Shown here piece after piece: positions 36,090-45,350 of a stretch of 64,000 nt of DNA. Made by a program: the position numbers and the translations under genes. Position 1 is the first letter of the stretch, and each line of letters opens with the position of its first letter. Source of the stretch: Chloroflexota bacterium (GTDB lineage Bacteria > Chloroflexota > Dehalococcoidia > Bin125); NCBI GenBank assembly GCA_028873865.1, contig JAPPNI010000027.1, positions 124,001-188,000 of the forward strand. Direction: 5' to 3'. Under the pieces are notes generated by a model. That model was given only the letters and a program-made list of their open reading frames with translations, was not told the origin of the DNA and did not search any database.

Positions 36090-37727
36090 TCAGTCCAGGC
36101 CGCGCGGCGCACGGTGCTCAATCGAGCGCCAGGCGCGGCCCAGGGGATTGTGCTCCTGGAGCCTCAGGCGATCCGAGACCAGCAGCGGCAGGGGCACCTC
36201 GGCCCGGGCGACGGCGTCAGCAGCGATACGGAGGAAATGGTCGGCCGCCAGCTCGTCTTCGAACACGACCAGCACCTTGGGAATCAGGCCGTGGTCCTCG
36301 AGCGGACGGCTGGTGGCGTAGTAGCGCAAGTAAGGCGCCAGCCGCGCAGCCATCGTGGCGGGACGCACGGCGCGCCGCTCCCATTCGAGGAAGAATGCCC
36401 GCTCGCCCGAGGGCGTCTCCAGGAGCGCGTGGGCGTCGGGCTGGATCGAACGCATCCGCTCGTGCGAACGGAAGTAGCGCGAGGCGCGGTGAGGCGGATC
36501 GAGCTGGACGACGCTGGTGCCCTGCTCGCGCGCCTGGCGGGCCAGCAACGTGTTGAACCAGTGCACCGACTCGGTGTGCTCCAGGTTGCGCAGGAGCTGG
36601 CGCGAGCGAATCCCTGAGACGTTGCGCCAGTCGAAGACTTGGCCCGGCCAGCGCGGCTCGGGGCTCCAGCGCTTGCGCGCGATGCCGACCGAGGTCCGGT
36701 CGCGGCGGGCCAGGTAGGCGAGGCCGCGGTCTGAGAGCGCGAGCCGCGGCGCGCCTGCACACGTGTGCCTAACGATCAGACTCGGTGCCTCCAGCCGTGC
36801 GAGCAACTGCGTCAGCCGGCGCCGGCCGACGCCCAGCAGCGCGGCCAGGTGGCCGGGCCTGAGCCAGGGCCAGTCGCCAACCAGATCGAGCGCGCGTTTC
36901 TCGGCTGTGGTGAGCGCGGCGGGCAGCATCCACGAGGCTCGGAAGCACTCAGGATTCAGCGGTTCGGGCATCGAGACGCGGACCAGAGGCCGCTCGGGCC
37001 GCGCGCCCGAAGCCGGCAGCGCGTAAGCGAGCGCCTCGCGCAGGGCGAGTTGAGAGGCGCCCGTGGGACCGCGCCAGACGGCAGTCTCGGCGCCGGCCAG
37101 GGCGACATCGCGTTCGAGCGCGAGGAAGGCAGTCGCAGGCGGCCCCGCGACCAGCCGGCGCGCGTGGCGCAGTCGGGTCTCGTCGGGGCAGATGATGAGC
37201 ACCGCGCCGTGGCCGTGCGTCTCCTTGAGCCGGCGGACGCGCTTGGCGAACCCGGTCCGGTCCGCCGTCCGGCCCTGGCGCACCACGGCCGCGCGCAGCT
37301 CCCCGGGCCATTCCAACAGGGCATCCATCGGCGCGGCCCTGAGCCAGCGCAGACCCAATGGGAAGGCGAACTGGGCGGCCTGCTCGGCCAGCCGGTAGAT
37401 CACGGCGGCCGCGTCCAGGCGTTCGAGCAGCAGCCGGCGCCACTGCTCGGAGACCGGCCGAGTGCGCAGCAGCTGCGCAACCGGGACGCTCTCCTCCGCG
37501 GCCAGCCGACGCACGCCGCGGGCGCTGACGCAGAACCGGCGGGTCGGCGTGACCAGCTCCGAGGCCTGGCCGACCGATTCGACCAGGCCTGCGTCGAGGA
37601 AACGGTCAACCCGCTGGTAGACGGCGGCGCGCGAACGGCCCGAGAGCGCGGCCAGCTCCAGCCGGTCGAGGAACGGCATCCGGGCCAGCGTCGCGAGCAG
37701 CTCGACGTCGCCTGGGTAGAGCCTCAT
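36090..37727 (-). CDS. Replic_Relax-like winged-helix protein (ICE-R copy)
   Basis: 545 residues. Same architecture as the ICE-L copy: N-terminal wHTH (LDRLELAALSGRSRAAVYQ), second HTH (LRPGHLAALLGVGRRRLTQLL) and a conserved C-terminal part (RSRQLLRNLEHTESVHWFN; AFFLEWERRAVRPATMAARLAPYLRYY). It overlaps the coupling-ATPase gene by 4 bp. Last gene of the transfer operon. Proposed role in relaxosome or replication of the element is family-based inference. Confidence 0.62.
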   Translation of the reverse strand: MRLYPGDVELLATLARMPFLDRLELAALSGRSRAAVYQRVDRFLDAGLVESVGQASELVTPTRRFCVSARGVRRLAAEESVPVAQLLRTRPVSEQWRRLLLERLDAAAVIYRLAEQAAQFAFPLGLRWLRAAPMDALLEWPGELRAAVVRQGRTADRTGFAKRVRRLKETHGHGAVLIICPDETRLRHARRLVAGPPATAFLALERDVALAGAETAVWRGPTGASQLALREALAYALPASGARPERPLVRVSMPEPLNPECFRASWMLPAALTTAEKRALDLVGDWPWLRPGHLAALLGVGRRRLTQLLARLEAPSLIVRHTCAGAPRLALSDRGLAYLARRDRTSVGIARKRWSPEPRWPGQVFDWRNVSGIRSRQLLRNLEHTESVHWFNTLLARQAREQGTSVVQLDPPHRASRYFRSHERMRSIQPDAHALLETPSGERAFFLEWERRAVRPATMAARLAPYLRYYATSRPLEDHGLIPKVLVVFEDELAADHFLRIAADAVARAEVPLPLLVSDRLRLQEHNPLGRAWRSIEHRAPRGLD

Positions 37728-40318
37728 TGGTCGGCTCCGTCCTGCTCGGCCGGCGTGGACTCACCGGGGTGCTGCCGCTCCCGCGTCTTCGGCTCGGGCC
37801 GGACGGCCTTGGGCTTTTGCTTCTTCTTCTGTTGCTGCTGTGCCGTTCTGTCCGCTTTGTGCCGGGCTTCCATCTGCTCGCGGAACTCGGTCACCGACCG
37901 CTGGCGCTCGGCCTGCTGCCGCTCCAGCTCCGGCGCCGGAGTGACGTAGGCTGAGGCCGCCTCGCGGATGCGTGCGGCTCGCAAGGGGTCGCCCGGTTCG
38001 GGCTTGCGCACCGTCATCGAAAAGACCGGCATCCGCTGGGTGCCGACCGTGGCCCGCACGTAGCAGTGATGCACGGGTTGGGAGACGATGTCTTCTTCGG
38101 AGACCCGCTCGCGGCCCAGCTCCCAGAGCAGGTCGCGCGCGTCCTCGCCGGAGACCTGGAAGACGCAGAGGCAGCCGACGTTGGCCATCAGCGTGTGACG
38201 CATCGTGGGCGAGAGGTCCTGGAGCTTGGCCAGGCTCTGGGTGGCGAGCACGAACGAGGCGCCGTACTTGCCCAGCTCGGAGAGCATCGACTCGAACTCG
38301 ACCCCGGGGATCGTCTGCATCTCGTCGACCACGACCAGTGCGCCCCGGCGCTCGCCCTGCGGCAAGCGCTCTTGCTCGCGGATGACAGAGTCGACGAGGT
38401 TGAGCAGCGAGGCCCCGACCAGCGCGGCCACGTCGCGGCCGACCGAGCCCTGCGCGGTCGAGACCAGCAGGACGCCGCCTTCGAGGATCGTCCGCCTGAG
38501 ATCGACGGTCGAACGGGATTGACCAAGGATCGCGCGGGCGTGGGTCGAGGAGGCGTAGTAGTTGAGCCGGGTCTGCACCGGAGCGAGGGCGTCGGACCGG
38601 TACTCGCGCCGCCACTTGCCGAAGTCGTTGGCCCACCACTGGAGCAGGTAGGGGTCGCGCAGCCTGGTCAGCACCTCGGAGCGGAACGACTCGTCGGTCA
38701 GCAGCTTGAGTCCGTCCAGGATGGTGTACTGCTCCTCGGGCTTGGTCGCGGGATGGCTGTTGGCCTCGTGCAGGGTCTTGACCGTCTGCTCGAGGATCGA
38801 CTGCATCCGCGGACCCCACTGCTCCCACAGGCCGCGCGCGACGCGTACGACCGCGTCGGCGGTCCGGTCGCGGTCGGTGAACACATGGGCGTCGAGCAGG
38901 TTGACGCCGACCGCGCCGCGCTCGTCGGCCAGGTCGATCAAGCGCACTTCGGAGACCAGCTGCTCCGGCACCAGCTCGAGGATGTCTGCGACCAGGTCGG
39001 CGTGCGGGTCGATCACGACGATGGCGTCGCGGTCGCGGCCCTCGGCCTTCTCCTGGAGCTTGTGCTCGACCAGGTGGCGCATCAGGGTCGACTTGCCCAT
39101 CCGGGTGCGGGCCACGTAGAGGTGGTGGCGGCCAAGCAGGTCGTCGGGGAAGTGGACCGGTTCGCGGTCGGCCTCGCTGGTCGTCCCGACCTCGGCCCCG
39201 CCGGCCAGTTCGCCGACCGCAGGCGGCAGCGCCCGGGCGCCGGCGCGGGCCACGAGCGGCGATTCGTCCGCCGCCGAGGGCGGATGCCAGAGCGCCGCCG
39301 CCTCGCGCACGCCCAGGACGCTGCGCCGGCGGAACATGCCCGGAGGACGGGGATGCAGGCGCGGCGGCCCAGGTTCGAGCGGCCCGACCTTGCCCGACTC
39401 GAACTGCGCCCCGGAAGGATGGTCGTAGTGGCGGTAGGCCGCGGCCAGCCGCTCCAGCAGCTCCTCGGCCCGCTCTTCCTGCGAGCCCTCCGGCAGCACC
39501 GCGACCAGCTCCAGCTCGGCCTCGAACGCGCCGCGCGAGATCTTCTCCTTGACCAGCTGCGGATCGAAGTAGCAGTCGCGCGACTTCTTCCACTTGCGCC
39601 AGGCCCAGCCGCCGCCGATCAGGAGGACGGCCGCCCCGGCGCAGAGCGCGGCCAGGTTCCAGATCTCGCCGGCTTGCAGCCATGTATAGCCCTGGTAGAA
39701 CCCGAAACCAGCCGGGATAAGCACGGCCAACGCCAACGGATCAGGTCCGGACGACACCGGTTGGCCAGGGGCCGGCCTGGGTTGGCTCTGGATCTGCACC
39801 GGCTGTGCCTTCTCCTGGTAGTGGCGCGACCACTGGGGGCCGAGCGAGCGCAACAGCAGGCGCGAGACCAGCCGCTCGCCTTCCTTGAGCCCGGTGAGCG
39901 CGCCCAGAGGCGCGAGCAAGGGGTCTGAGCCGGGGTCGACCAGGTCCTGGTCGCGGAACACGCGTAGGGGCGCGTACTCGGGGCCCGAGGCGCGCAGCAC
40001 CAGCGACCAGGCCTGCTCATCCTCGTCCAGGCGCATGTAATCGCGCTCAGAGGGCACGTCGCGGATGCGGGCCTGCGGGTAGTGGACGCCGACCTGTCCG
40101 CGCACGATCTGGTCGCCCGCGCAGCGGACGAAGAGGCCGATCGAGCGCTCGTCGGCCGCCAGCTCCAGCGCGAACGGTTCCGGCGCCGCGATCGAGCCGA
40201 GCAGGTTCTCGACGCCCAGCAGCGTGCGCTGTCCGGTGCGCGGCGGCGTGACCGCCAGCAGCGCCGGCCCTGGCGGGCTGGCAGCGCGCCTGAACCATCG
40301 GAGTGGGTTGAACTTCAT
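37724..40318 (-). CDS. VirD4/HerA-like conjugative coupling ATPase, complete copy
   Basis: 864 residues, AAAGGA site upstream. Two membrane segments at ~197-240, Walker A ARTRMGKST (403-411), Walker B AIVVIDPHADLV, a second acidic segment ALVVVDEMQTIPG and ATQSLAKL. The N-terminal ~190 residues are a soluble domain; the C-terminus is a Gln/Lys-rich tail. It would connect the DNA-processing complex to the secretion channel at the inner membrane. The segment 38391-38674 is identical to 66-349 of the ICE-L copy. Confidence 0.82.
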   Translation of the reverse strand: MKFNPLRWFRRAASPPGPALLAVTPPRTGQRTLLGVENLLGSIAAPEPFALELAADERSIGLFVRCAGDQIVRGQVGVHYPQARIRDVPSERDYMRLDEDEQAWSLVLRASGPEYAPLRVFRDQDLVDPGSDPLLAPLGALTGLKEGERLVSRLLLRSLGPQWSRHYQEKAQPVQIQSQPRPAPGQPVSSGPDPLALAVLIPAGFGFYQGYTWLQAGEIWNLAALCAGAAVLLIGGGWAWRKWKKSRDCYFDPQLVKEKISRGAFEAELELVAVLPEGSQEERAEELLERLAAAYRHYDHPSGAQFESGKVGPLEPGPPRLHPRPPGMFRRRSVLGVREAAALWHPPSAADESPLVARAGARALPPAVGELAGGAEVGTTSEADREPVHFPDDLLGRHHLYVARTRMGKSTLMRHLVEHKLQEKAEGRDRDAIVVIDPHADLVADILELVPEQLVSEVRLIDLADERGAVGVNLLDAHVFTDRDRTADAVVRVARGLWEQWGPRMQSILEQTVKTLHEANSHPATKPEEQYTILDGLKLLTDESFRSEVLTRLRDPYLLQWWANDFGKWRREYRSDALAPVQTRLNYYASSTHARAILGQSRSTVDLRRTILEGGVLLVSTAQGSVGRDVAALVGASLLNLVDSVIREQERLPQGERRGALVVVDEMQTIPGVEFESMLSELGKYGASFVLATQSLAKLQDLSPTMRHTLMANVGCLCVFQVSGEDARDLLWELGRERVSEEDIVSQPVHHCYVRATVGTQRMPVFSMTVRKPEPGDPLRAARIREAASAYVTPAPELERQQAERQRSVTEFREQMEARHKADRTAQQQQKKKQKPKAVRPEPKTRERQHPGESTPAEQDGADQ

Positions 40319-40368
40319 CTGAGGGTCCTTTCGTTATGTAGACGTGTGAGCGCGGCGCATCGGGCGGC

Positions 40369-42681
40369 TCAGTGCCGGCCCGGACGCCACTCGATCAGTT
40401 CGGTCTCCTCGGGAGTCGCCTCGATCCGGATCGGGAAGCGCTCGCCCTTAGCCAGCAGCAGCCCGTCGCCGCGCGGGCAGGAGATCAGCCAGCGCTGCAG
40501 GTCCTCGGGCAGGTCAAACGCGTCAGCGACCGTCGAGATCGCGGCTGCATCCTGCTGCAGGAGCAGCTTGAACGCCGCGTTCTGCAGCAGCGCCCGTCCC
40601 GAGTGCCCGGTGATCGTGCGCGAGTGGTCCTCGGAAAGGAGGTCCTGCACGTCCTGGGTGATGAACTGCAGGCCCAGCCGGTGCTTGCGCGCGCGCTTGG
40701 CCATCGAGACCATGAACGCCGCGCCCTCGGGGTGCTGCATGATCGACCAGACTTCGTCGACCACCAGGAGGCGCGGACGCGGATCGCGGGCGGCCGCCGC
40801 CCAGACGGTCTCGGTGCAGACCATCGCCGCCGCCGGCCGCAGCTCCGGCTCCAGCAGCCTCAGGTCGAACACTGTGACCAGCGCCTCGTTGTGCAGCAGG
40901 TCGTCGCCCTCGTCCGAGAGCAGGTGCCGGAGGCTGCCCGAGGCGAACGGCCGCAGGAGCTTGGCCAGCCCCTCCGGGTCGTCCCCTTCCAGGAAGCGGT
41001 AGAAGTCGCGGAAGCCGGTGCGACCTGAGGGCCGCGCGTAGTAGCTGGCCAGGGCGTGGTCGAGCGCGGCCCGGCGTTCGGCGCTCAAGCGCTCGCCCAC
41101 CATCACGTCGATCAGGCGGCGGAGCGAGCCGATCCGCTGGAGCAGCTCCTCCGGATCCGAGCGATCCAGCACGAACGGGTTCATGCCCTGCCCGGCGACG
41201 CCGGGCGACAGCACTCGGCCGCCGGCCGAGCGGGCCATGTCGGCGTACTCGCCCTCCGGATCAATGACGTAGCCGACCACGCCGCGGCACAGCCCCCTGA
41301 GCACGCCCAGCTTGGTCGCGAACGACTTGCCCGAGCCGGAGCGGGCCAGCACGGCCGTGTTGGCGTTCAGATGCGTCCCGTCCCAGGGGTCGTAGACAAT
41401 CGGCGCGCAGGCGCGCATGTCGATCCCGTAGAGCGCGCCCGAGCGGGTGTCGAGGTCGGGCGGCGAGAAGGGGAAGCAGCGGGCGACCGAGGACGTGTCC
41501 AACGTGCGCCAGTGGGCGACTGCGTTCAAGGACAGTGGTTGGGTCGAGAGCAGGCCCTCGCGCTGGCGGAAGGGCAGCGGGTCGAGTTGGCCCAGGGCGG
41601 CGGCGAAGTGCGCCGAGGCGCGCTGGGTCAGTTCATCCAGGGTGTCAGGGTCGTCAGCGTGCAGAGTCAGCGAGAGCGAGGCGTGGAACAGCCGCTCGCG
41701 GCCGCGCTGCACGTTGTCCCTGAGCCGGCTCACGTCCTCGAGCGCGATCTCGGCCTCGGGCGACATCGTCTTGCCACGCCTGAGCGAGAGCGAGCGGGCC
41801 GACTCGAAGCGCACCTTCTGCCACTCCAGTTGGCGCGCCGCCTGCTCGGAGGGAATCGGCCCCAGGTGCAGGGCGATGTCCATCGGCGCGCCGGTCGCCA
41901 TCAGCTGCTGGAGGAATCCGGGCGCGAGCGAACGCGGCCACTTCGAGAGGTGCAGCGAGCGGGCCAGTCGTCCGCCGAGTTTGATGCTGCGCTGGTTGAG
42001 CTGGACCTCGACCGGCCCATCCCGGGTGGTGCGGGCCGGCGAACCGCCCAGCGCCGCAGCGATCACGAGGCGCTGGAGCGGTTCACCTTCTAACGGATGG
42101 ATCGAGAGACCGGAACGGGCCAGCAGGCCGCGCAGCTCCTGCGCGTGCTCCTCCTCGCAGACGGCGTAGAAGCGCCGGTCGAGAATGCCCTCGCGCGACT
42201 CCAGCTCGGCCAGCAGGCGCCGCTGCGAACGAGCCGCTTCGCGGGTCTGGTCGGGCAGGTCAACGGGCTGGACATCCTCCAGTTCGCGTCGCATCCGTTC
42301 AAGATCGGGAGGGTGCTGGCGGACCAGGAGCTGGAGGGGGAAGTCACAGGCGTTGAGCAGCCCGGCGAAGGCGCCCAGCTTGGGCGCGTCCAGTTCGAGG
42401 CCCATCAGCTCGGTCAGCGCGAGCTTGACCCCGTCCAGGCGGACCGGGCCGTCCGGCTCGACATGCGAGAGCATGAAGCAGAGCGGCAGCTCGGGCAACG
42501 GCTTCGCACGTCGTTCCGGCTCGACCGGCGACTCGGCAAGGTCGGCAGCAGCTTTGATCTGGCCCTTGACCGGCGATTCGGGAATAGAGACGGCTGGTTC
42601 GAGGGGCAGCTCTTGAACGGCGGCGTCGGCCTCCGACGGGGATTCCGCCGGAGGGTTGATCTTGGGTAACAGTCTTCGCAT
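40369..42681 (-). CDS. VirB4-like type IV secretion ATPase
   Basis: 770 residues from the ATG at 42681, which has CAAGGAG upstream; the longer frame to 43023 overlaps two genes. Walker A LARSGSGKSFATK (446-454), VIDPEGEYADMA, Walker B LLVVDEVWSIM and a Gln-rich motif FITQDVQDLL. Assembly and energising ATPase of the transfer channel. N-terminal ~60 residues are Pro/Glu-rich and unlike the family core. Confidence 0.9.
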   Translation of the reverse strand: MRRLLPKINPPAESPSEADAAVQELPLEPAVSIPESPVKGQIKAAADLAESPVEPERRAKPLPELPLCFMLSHVEPDGPVRLDGVKLALTELMGLELDAPKLGAFAGLLNACDFPLQLLVRQHPPDLERMRRELEDVQPVDLPDQTREAARSQRRLLAELESREGILDRRFYAVCEEEHAQELRGLLARSGLSIHPLEGEPLQRLVIAAALGGSPARTTRDGPVEVQLNQRSIKLGGRLARSLHLSKWPRSLAPGFLQQLMATGAPMDIALHLGPIPSEQAARQLEWQKVRFESARSLSLRRGKTMSPEAEIALEDVSRLRDNVQRGRERLFHASLSLTLHADDPDTLDELTQRASAHFAAALGQLDPLPFRQREGLLSTQPLSLNAVAHWRTLDTSSVARCFPFSPPDLDTRSGALYGIDMRACAPIVYDPWDGTHLNANTAVLARSGSGKSFATKLGVLRGLCRGVVGYVIDPEGEYADMARSAGGRVLSPGVAGQGMNPFVLDRSDPEELLQRIGSLRRLIDVMVGERLSAERRAALDHALASYYARPSGRTGFRDFYRFLEGDDPEGLAKLLRPFASGSLRHLLSDEGDDLLHNEALVTVFDLRLLEPELRPAAAMVCTETVWAAAARDPRPRLLVVDEVWSIMQHPEGAAFMVSMAKRARKHRLGLQFITQDVQDLLSEDHSRTITGHSGRALLQNAAFKLLLQQDAAAISTVADAFDLPEDLQRWLISCPRGDGLLLAKGERFPIRIEATPEETELIEWRPGRH

Positions 42682-42698
42682 CTTGGGAACTCCTTGGC

Positions 42699-43025
42699 TC
42701 AGGGAATCGGGATCGGGATCACGCCGGCCGAGATCAGCGCCGCCAGGCCCTTGGCCGAGAGCGCCACGCCCAGCCCGGCGGTCGTGAGGAAGACGGCCGA
42801 GCGGGCGCGTGTGCCGCGTCCCTCCGCTCCGTCCGCCATCAGGAGGAACCCGGCCCAGACCAGGCCGAACAGGGCCAGGCCGGAGGCGGCGTAGGCGACC
42901 GCGGTCAGCGCCGCGTCGAAGGCGTCGAGCATCGCCTGCTCGGCCGCCTCCACATCCGGATCGGCGGCGGTGGTGACCAGCGCCGCCGCGCCCAGCGAGA
43001 TGATCGCGGTGAGTCGGCGCCACAT
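42699..43025 (-). CDS. Small two-helix membrane protein of the transfer operon (pilin-like)
   Basis: 108 residues; the start codon overlaps the previous stop (TGATG). N-terminal signal-like helix (LTAIISLGAAALVTTAA), then two further hydrophobic segments. Size, topology and position next to virB4 resemble VirB2/TrbC-type components, but sequence similarity is not decisive. Confidence 0.6.
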   Translation of the reverse strand: MWRRLTAIISLGAAALVTTAADPDVEAAEQAMLDAFDAALTAVAYAASGLALFGLVWAGFLLMADGAEGRGTRARSAVFLTTAGLGVALSAKGLAALISAGVIPIPIP

Positions 43026-44842
43026 CACGGCCCCCATCCCAGGATCTGGAACAGCTCGTCCAACTCCGCCTGCGAGAGCCGGGTCTGGATCGAAACGGGA
43101 CGCTCCGTCTCCTGCTCCACGATCAGCGCGCGGTAGGCGTCGTCGGAAGCGATCGCGGACGCCAGCAACAGCGACTCCGAACGCGTCTTGCTCAGATCGG
43201 GACGCTGGACCAGCTCGGCCCTCACGTGCTCGTCGTGCACGATCTCGAGGGTCACCTGCTTCTGCACCTGGGCCGAGGGGATCGACAGGTGGGCGGAGAT
43301 CGTGTGCGAGCTGGTGTTGCCTTCCGAGTCGGTCAGCGTGACCGTCTCAGAGACGGTCTGGCTCGTACCCGGCCGGGTCAGGGTGACGGTCTCGGTGCGC
43401 CGCTCGACCCGGCGCGGGTGATGCGTCAGCTGGACCACCGGCGGCAGCGGGATGCGCAGGTCTGCGCTCAGCGCGGCTGCGATCTCGACGGCCTGGATCC
43501 CGCTTTCGGCCGGCAGCGCCATGGTGAACCGGGTCTCGCCATCGGGGACGAACACAGCCGTGGTCTCGTGCCCGCCCACCGAGACGGTGAGCGTGCCGGA
43601 CACGAGCGTGACCTGCGCCTCGAGCAGCGCCGTCTGGCTCAGTGCGCGGTGACCAGCTGCGGTCTGCAGTTCGACCCGCTCCTCGAGCGTCGCCACGCAG
43701 CCTGGGCGCACGCCGCCCTCGATCCGATCCGCCCGCCAGACGAGCGAGACCAGCTGCAGGTCGCAGAGCTCGCCCTCGACCGCAGGAAGCGGATAGGGCA
43801 GCTGATCGCCCGAAAGCGAGATCGCCCCGGCCTGGCCGTGCTCGTCCCGCCAGGCGAAGGTGAACGAGGGGACGGGACCGTCCAAGGGCAGCAGGTAGCT
43901 CGAGCGCCCACCCCGGCCCAGCGTGTTCTCGCGATGGAACGTAGGCTCGCGGCCGTCCGCGCCGCCGAAGGCGCGCACCTCGACTTCGAGGTTCGTAGCC
44001 GCCTTGAGCACGACCGTGGCCGCCGATTGGGTCACGGTCAGGCGCTCGATGAACAGCCGCCGACCGGAGATCACGGGCGGCGGGTCGAACTCGATCTCGT
44101 CCGAGGTCCAGCGCTCCTCCTCGCCCTCATCGGCCGATGCCAGGGGCGGGCAGCAGAGCACGACCGAGGCCCCAACCGCCAAGGCCGCGGCCCCGCCCAG
44201 GAGCGCGGGCCACCGAGTAGATCGGTGTTCCCGCTGCTCCCGGGCGATGACTTGCCGAGCGTCGTCGTACTCTCGCTTCGATTCGTTGCGCCGGTCGCGC
44301 TTGCGGAACCAGTTGCGCGGCCGCAGCGGCATCCGCTCGCCGCGCGTCCTGGAGCGCGTCGAGCGCTTCAAGTTGACCAGCTTGCGCGCGCCACGGCGGA
44401 GCGCTGCCGAACCCGAAGCAGCTAGCTGCGTGACGGCCTCGGCTGCCCTCTCCGCGCGAGCGGTCTGCCGAGCAACGCTGCCGCCCGCTTCGCCCTCCGG
44501 CTCCGCCGCACGTTGCTTGACAGCGGGCGCGGGCGGTTCCGCCCGGACCAACTGAACAGGCGGCCCGGCGAAGTGCCGGGGACCGAAACCGAAGCGCATC
44601 AGGTCGGCCGCCACAGCCGGCAACCGGCGTCCGCCGACCCGGCCCACGACCAGCGCGACCCCAACCAGGGCGAAGACCAGGCCCAGCCCCACTCGCACCG
44701 CCTCCGGTCCAAATGGGGCGACCTGGTAGACGCCGTAGGCCAGCGCCGCGACCGCGGTCAGGGCCACGATCTGGGGGAAGGTGAACCAGAGCAGGACGCG
44801 GTCCTCGGCCTGCACATGAGTGGGCACCTCGTGTTCATCCAT
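43025..44842 (-). CDS. PrgI-like membrane protein fused to large extracellular domain
   Basis: 605 residues. The N-terminus is PrgI/VirB3-like (VPTHVQAEDRVLLWFTFPQI) with membrane helices ~22-40 and 49-68. A basic linker and a third membrane helix (~211-232) lead to a ~370-residue beta-rich, Thr/Ser-rich exported region. PrgI proteins are normally only ~100-130 residues, so this is a fusion or composite protein, perhaps adding a surface part to the channel. Frame is continuous throughout. Confidence 0.7.
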   Translation of the reverse strand: MDEHEVPTHVQAEDRVLLWFTFPQIVALTAVAALAYGVYQVAPFGPEAVRVGLGLVFALVGVALVVGRVGGRRLPAVAADLMRFGFGPRHFAGPPVQLVRAEPPAPAVKQRAAEPEGEAGGSVARQTARAERAAEAVTQLAASGSAALRRGARKLVNLKRSTRSRTRGERMPLRPRNWFRKRDRRNESKREYDDARQVIAREQREHRSTRWPALLGGAAALAVGASVVLCCPPLASADEGEEERWTSDEIEFDPPPVISGRRLFIERLTVTQSAATVVLKAATNLEVEVRAFGGADGREPTFHRENTLGRGGRSSYLLPLDGPVPSFTFAWRDEHGQAGAISLSGDQLPYPLPAVEGELCDLQLVSLVWRADRIEGGVRPGCVATLEERVELQTAAGHRALSQTALLEAQVTLVSGTLTVSVGGHETTAVFVPDGETRFTMALPAESGIQAVEIAAALSADLRIPLPPVVQLTHHPRRVERRTETVTLTRPGTSQTVSETVTLTDSEGNTSSHTISAHLSIPSAQVQKQVTLEIVHDEHVRAELVQRPDLSKTRSESLLLASAIASDDAYRALIVEQETERPVSIQTRLSQAELDELFQILGWGP

Positions 44843-44869
44843 GGCACTGCCTCCTTTCTCTCCGCGGAC

Positions 44870-45196
44870 TTAGCTGCCGCCCGTGTTGCCGCCCGTGTTG
44901 CCGCCCGTGTTGCCGCCGCCGCCGAGCGCCGCCGGATCAGGCGGGGTGTCGATCGTGACGACCGGGTTGGAGACCGCGTCGATCACCAGTTCGACCACGC
45001 CGAAGGCGACCAGCGCGAGCACGATCCCGGCCAAAGCCGTGAGCATCGCCGTCTTGCCGCGCTCCATCTGATGGGGCGCGCCGGAGGCGGTCAGGTACTG
45101 GTAGGCGCCGAAGACGAAGTAGGCCACGCCGACGCCGCCGACCACGCCCAACAGAATCCCGACCAAGTTCGAGATCGTCTGGGTCAGGTCATCCAT
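44870..45196 (-). CDS. VirB2/TrbC-like two-helix membrane protein with Gly-Asn-Thr tail
   Basis: 108 residues from the ATG at 45196 with AAAGGAACG upstream. Two membrane segments (LVGILLGVVGGVGVAYFVFGAYQYL; MLTALAGIVLALVAFGVVELVI) separated by a short basic loop, a pilin-like layout. The C-terminus is GGGG followed by NTGG repeats encoded by a perfect 3 x 12-bp tandem repeat. Confidence 0.68.
   Translation of the reverse strand: MDDLTQTISNLVGILLGVVGGVGVAYFVFGAYQYLTASGAPHQMERGKTAMLTALAGIVLALVAFGVVELVIDAVSNPVVTIDTPPDPAALGGGGNTGGNTGGNTGGS
44879..44914 (-). repeat. 3 x 12-bp tandem repeat in the pilin-like gene
   Basis: Three perfect copies of GCCCGTGTTGCC (plus strand), encoding (GNTG)n on the minus strand at the C-terminus of the pilin-like protein. 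In-frame units allow length variation. Confidence 0.9.
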
Positions 45197-45223
45197 GAGT
45201 TGCGTTCCTTTCCCGGAACTTGT

Positions 45224-45240
45224 CCCGCACTTGATGCGGG
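45224..45240. repeat. Dispersed palindromic repeat, copy 1
   Basis: CCCGCACTTGATGCGGG, a hairpin with 6-bp arms. With flank (45218-45240) it matches 61707-61729 at 22 of 23 positions in inverted orientation. A related CCCCGCAGCAGGTGCGGGG hairpin follows at about 45246. Confidence 0.75.
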
Positions 45241-45350
45241 ACTCGCCCCGCAGCAGGTGCGGGGCGCTTGCTGTGGCGGTGTCCCTTAGGGGGACGAGAT
45301 GTTGATCAGCACATGGCGCACCTCCTTCTGATGCGGGACTCGCAGGTCCG

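Noticed and set aside
38066-39928. 620-codon plus-strand frame opposite the coupling ATPase
   Set aside because: Antisense of a gene with clear Walker motifs and a second homologous copy.
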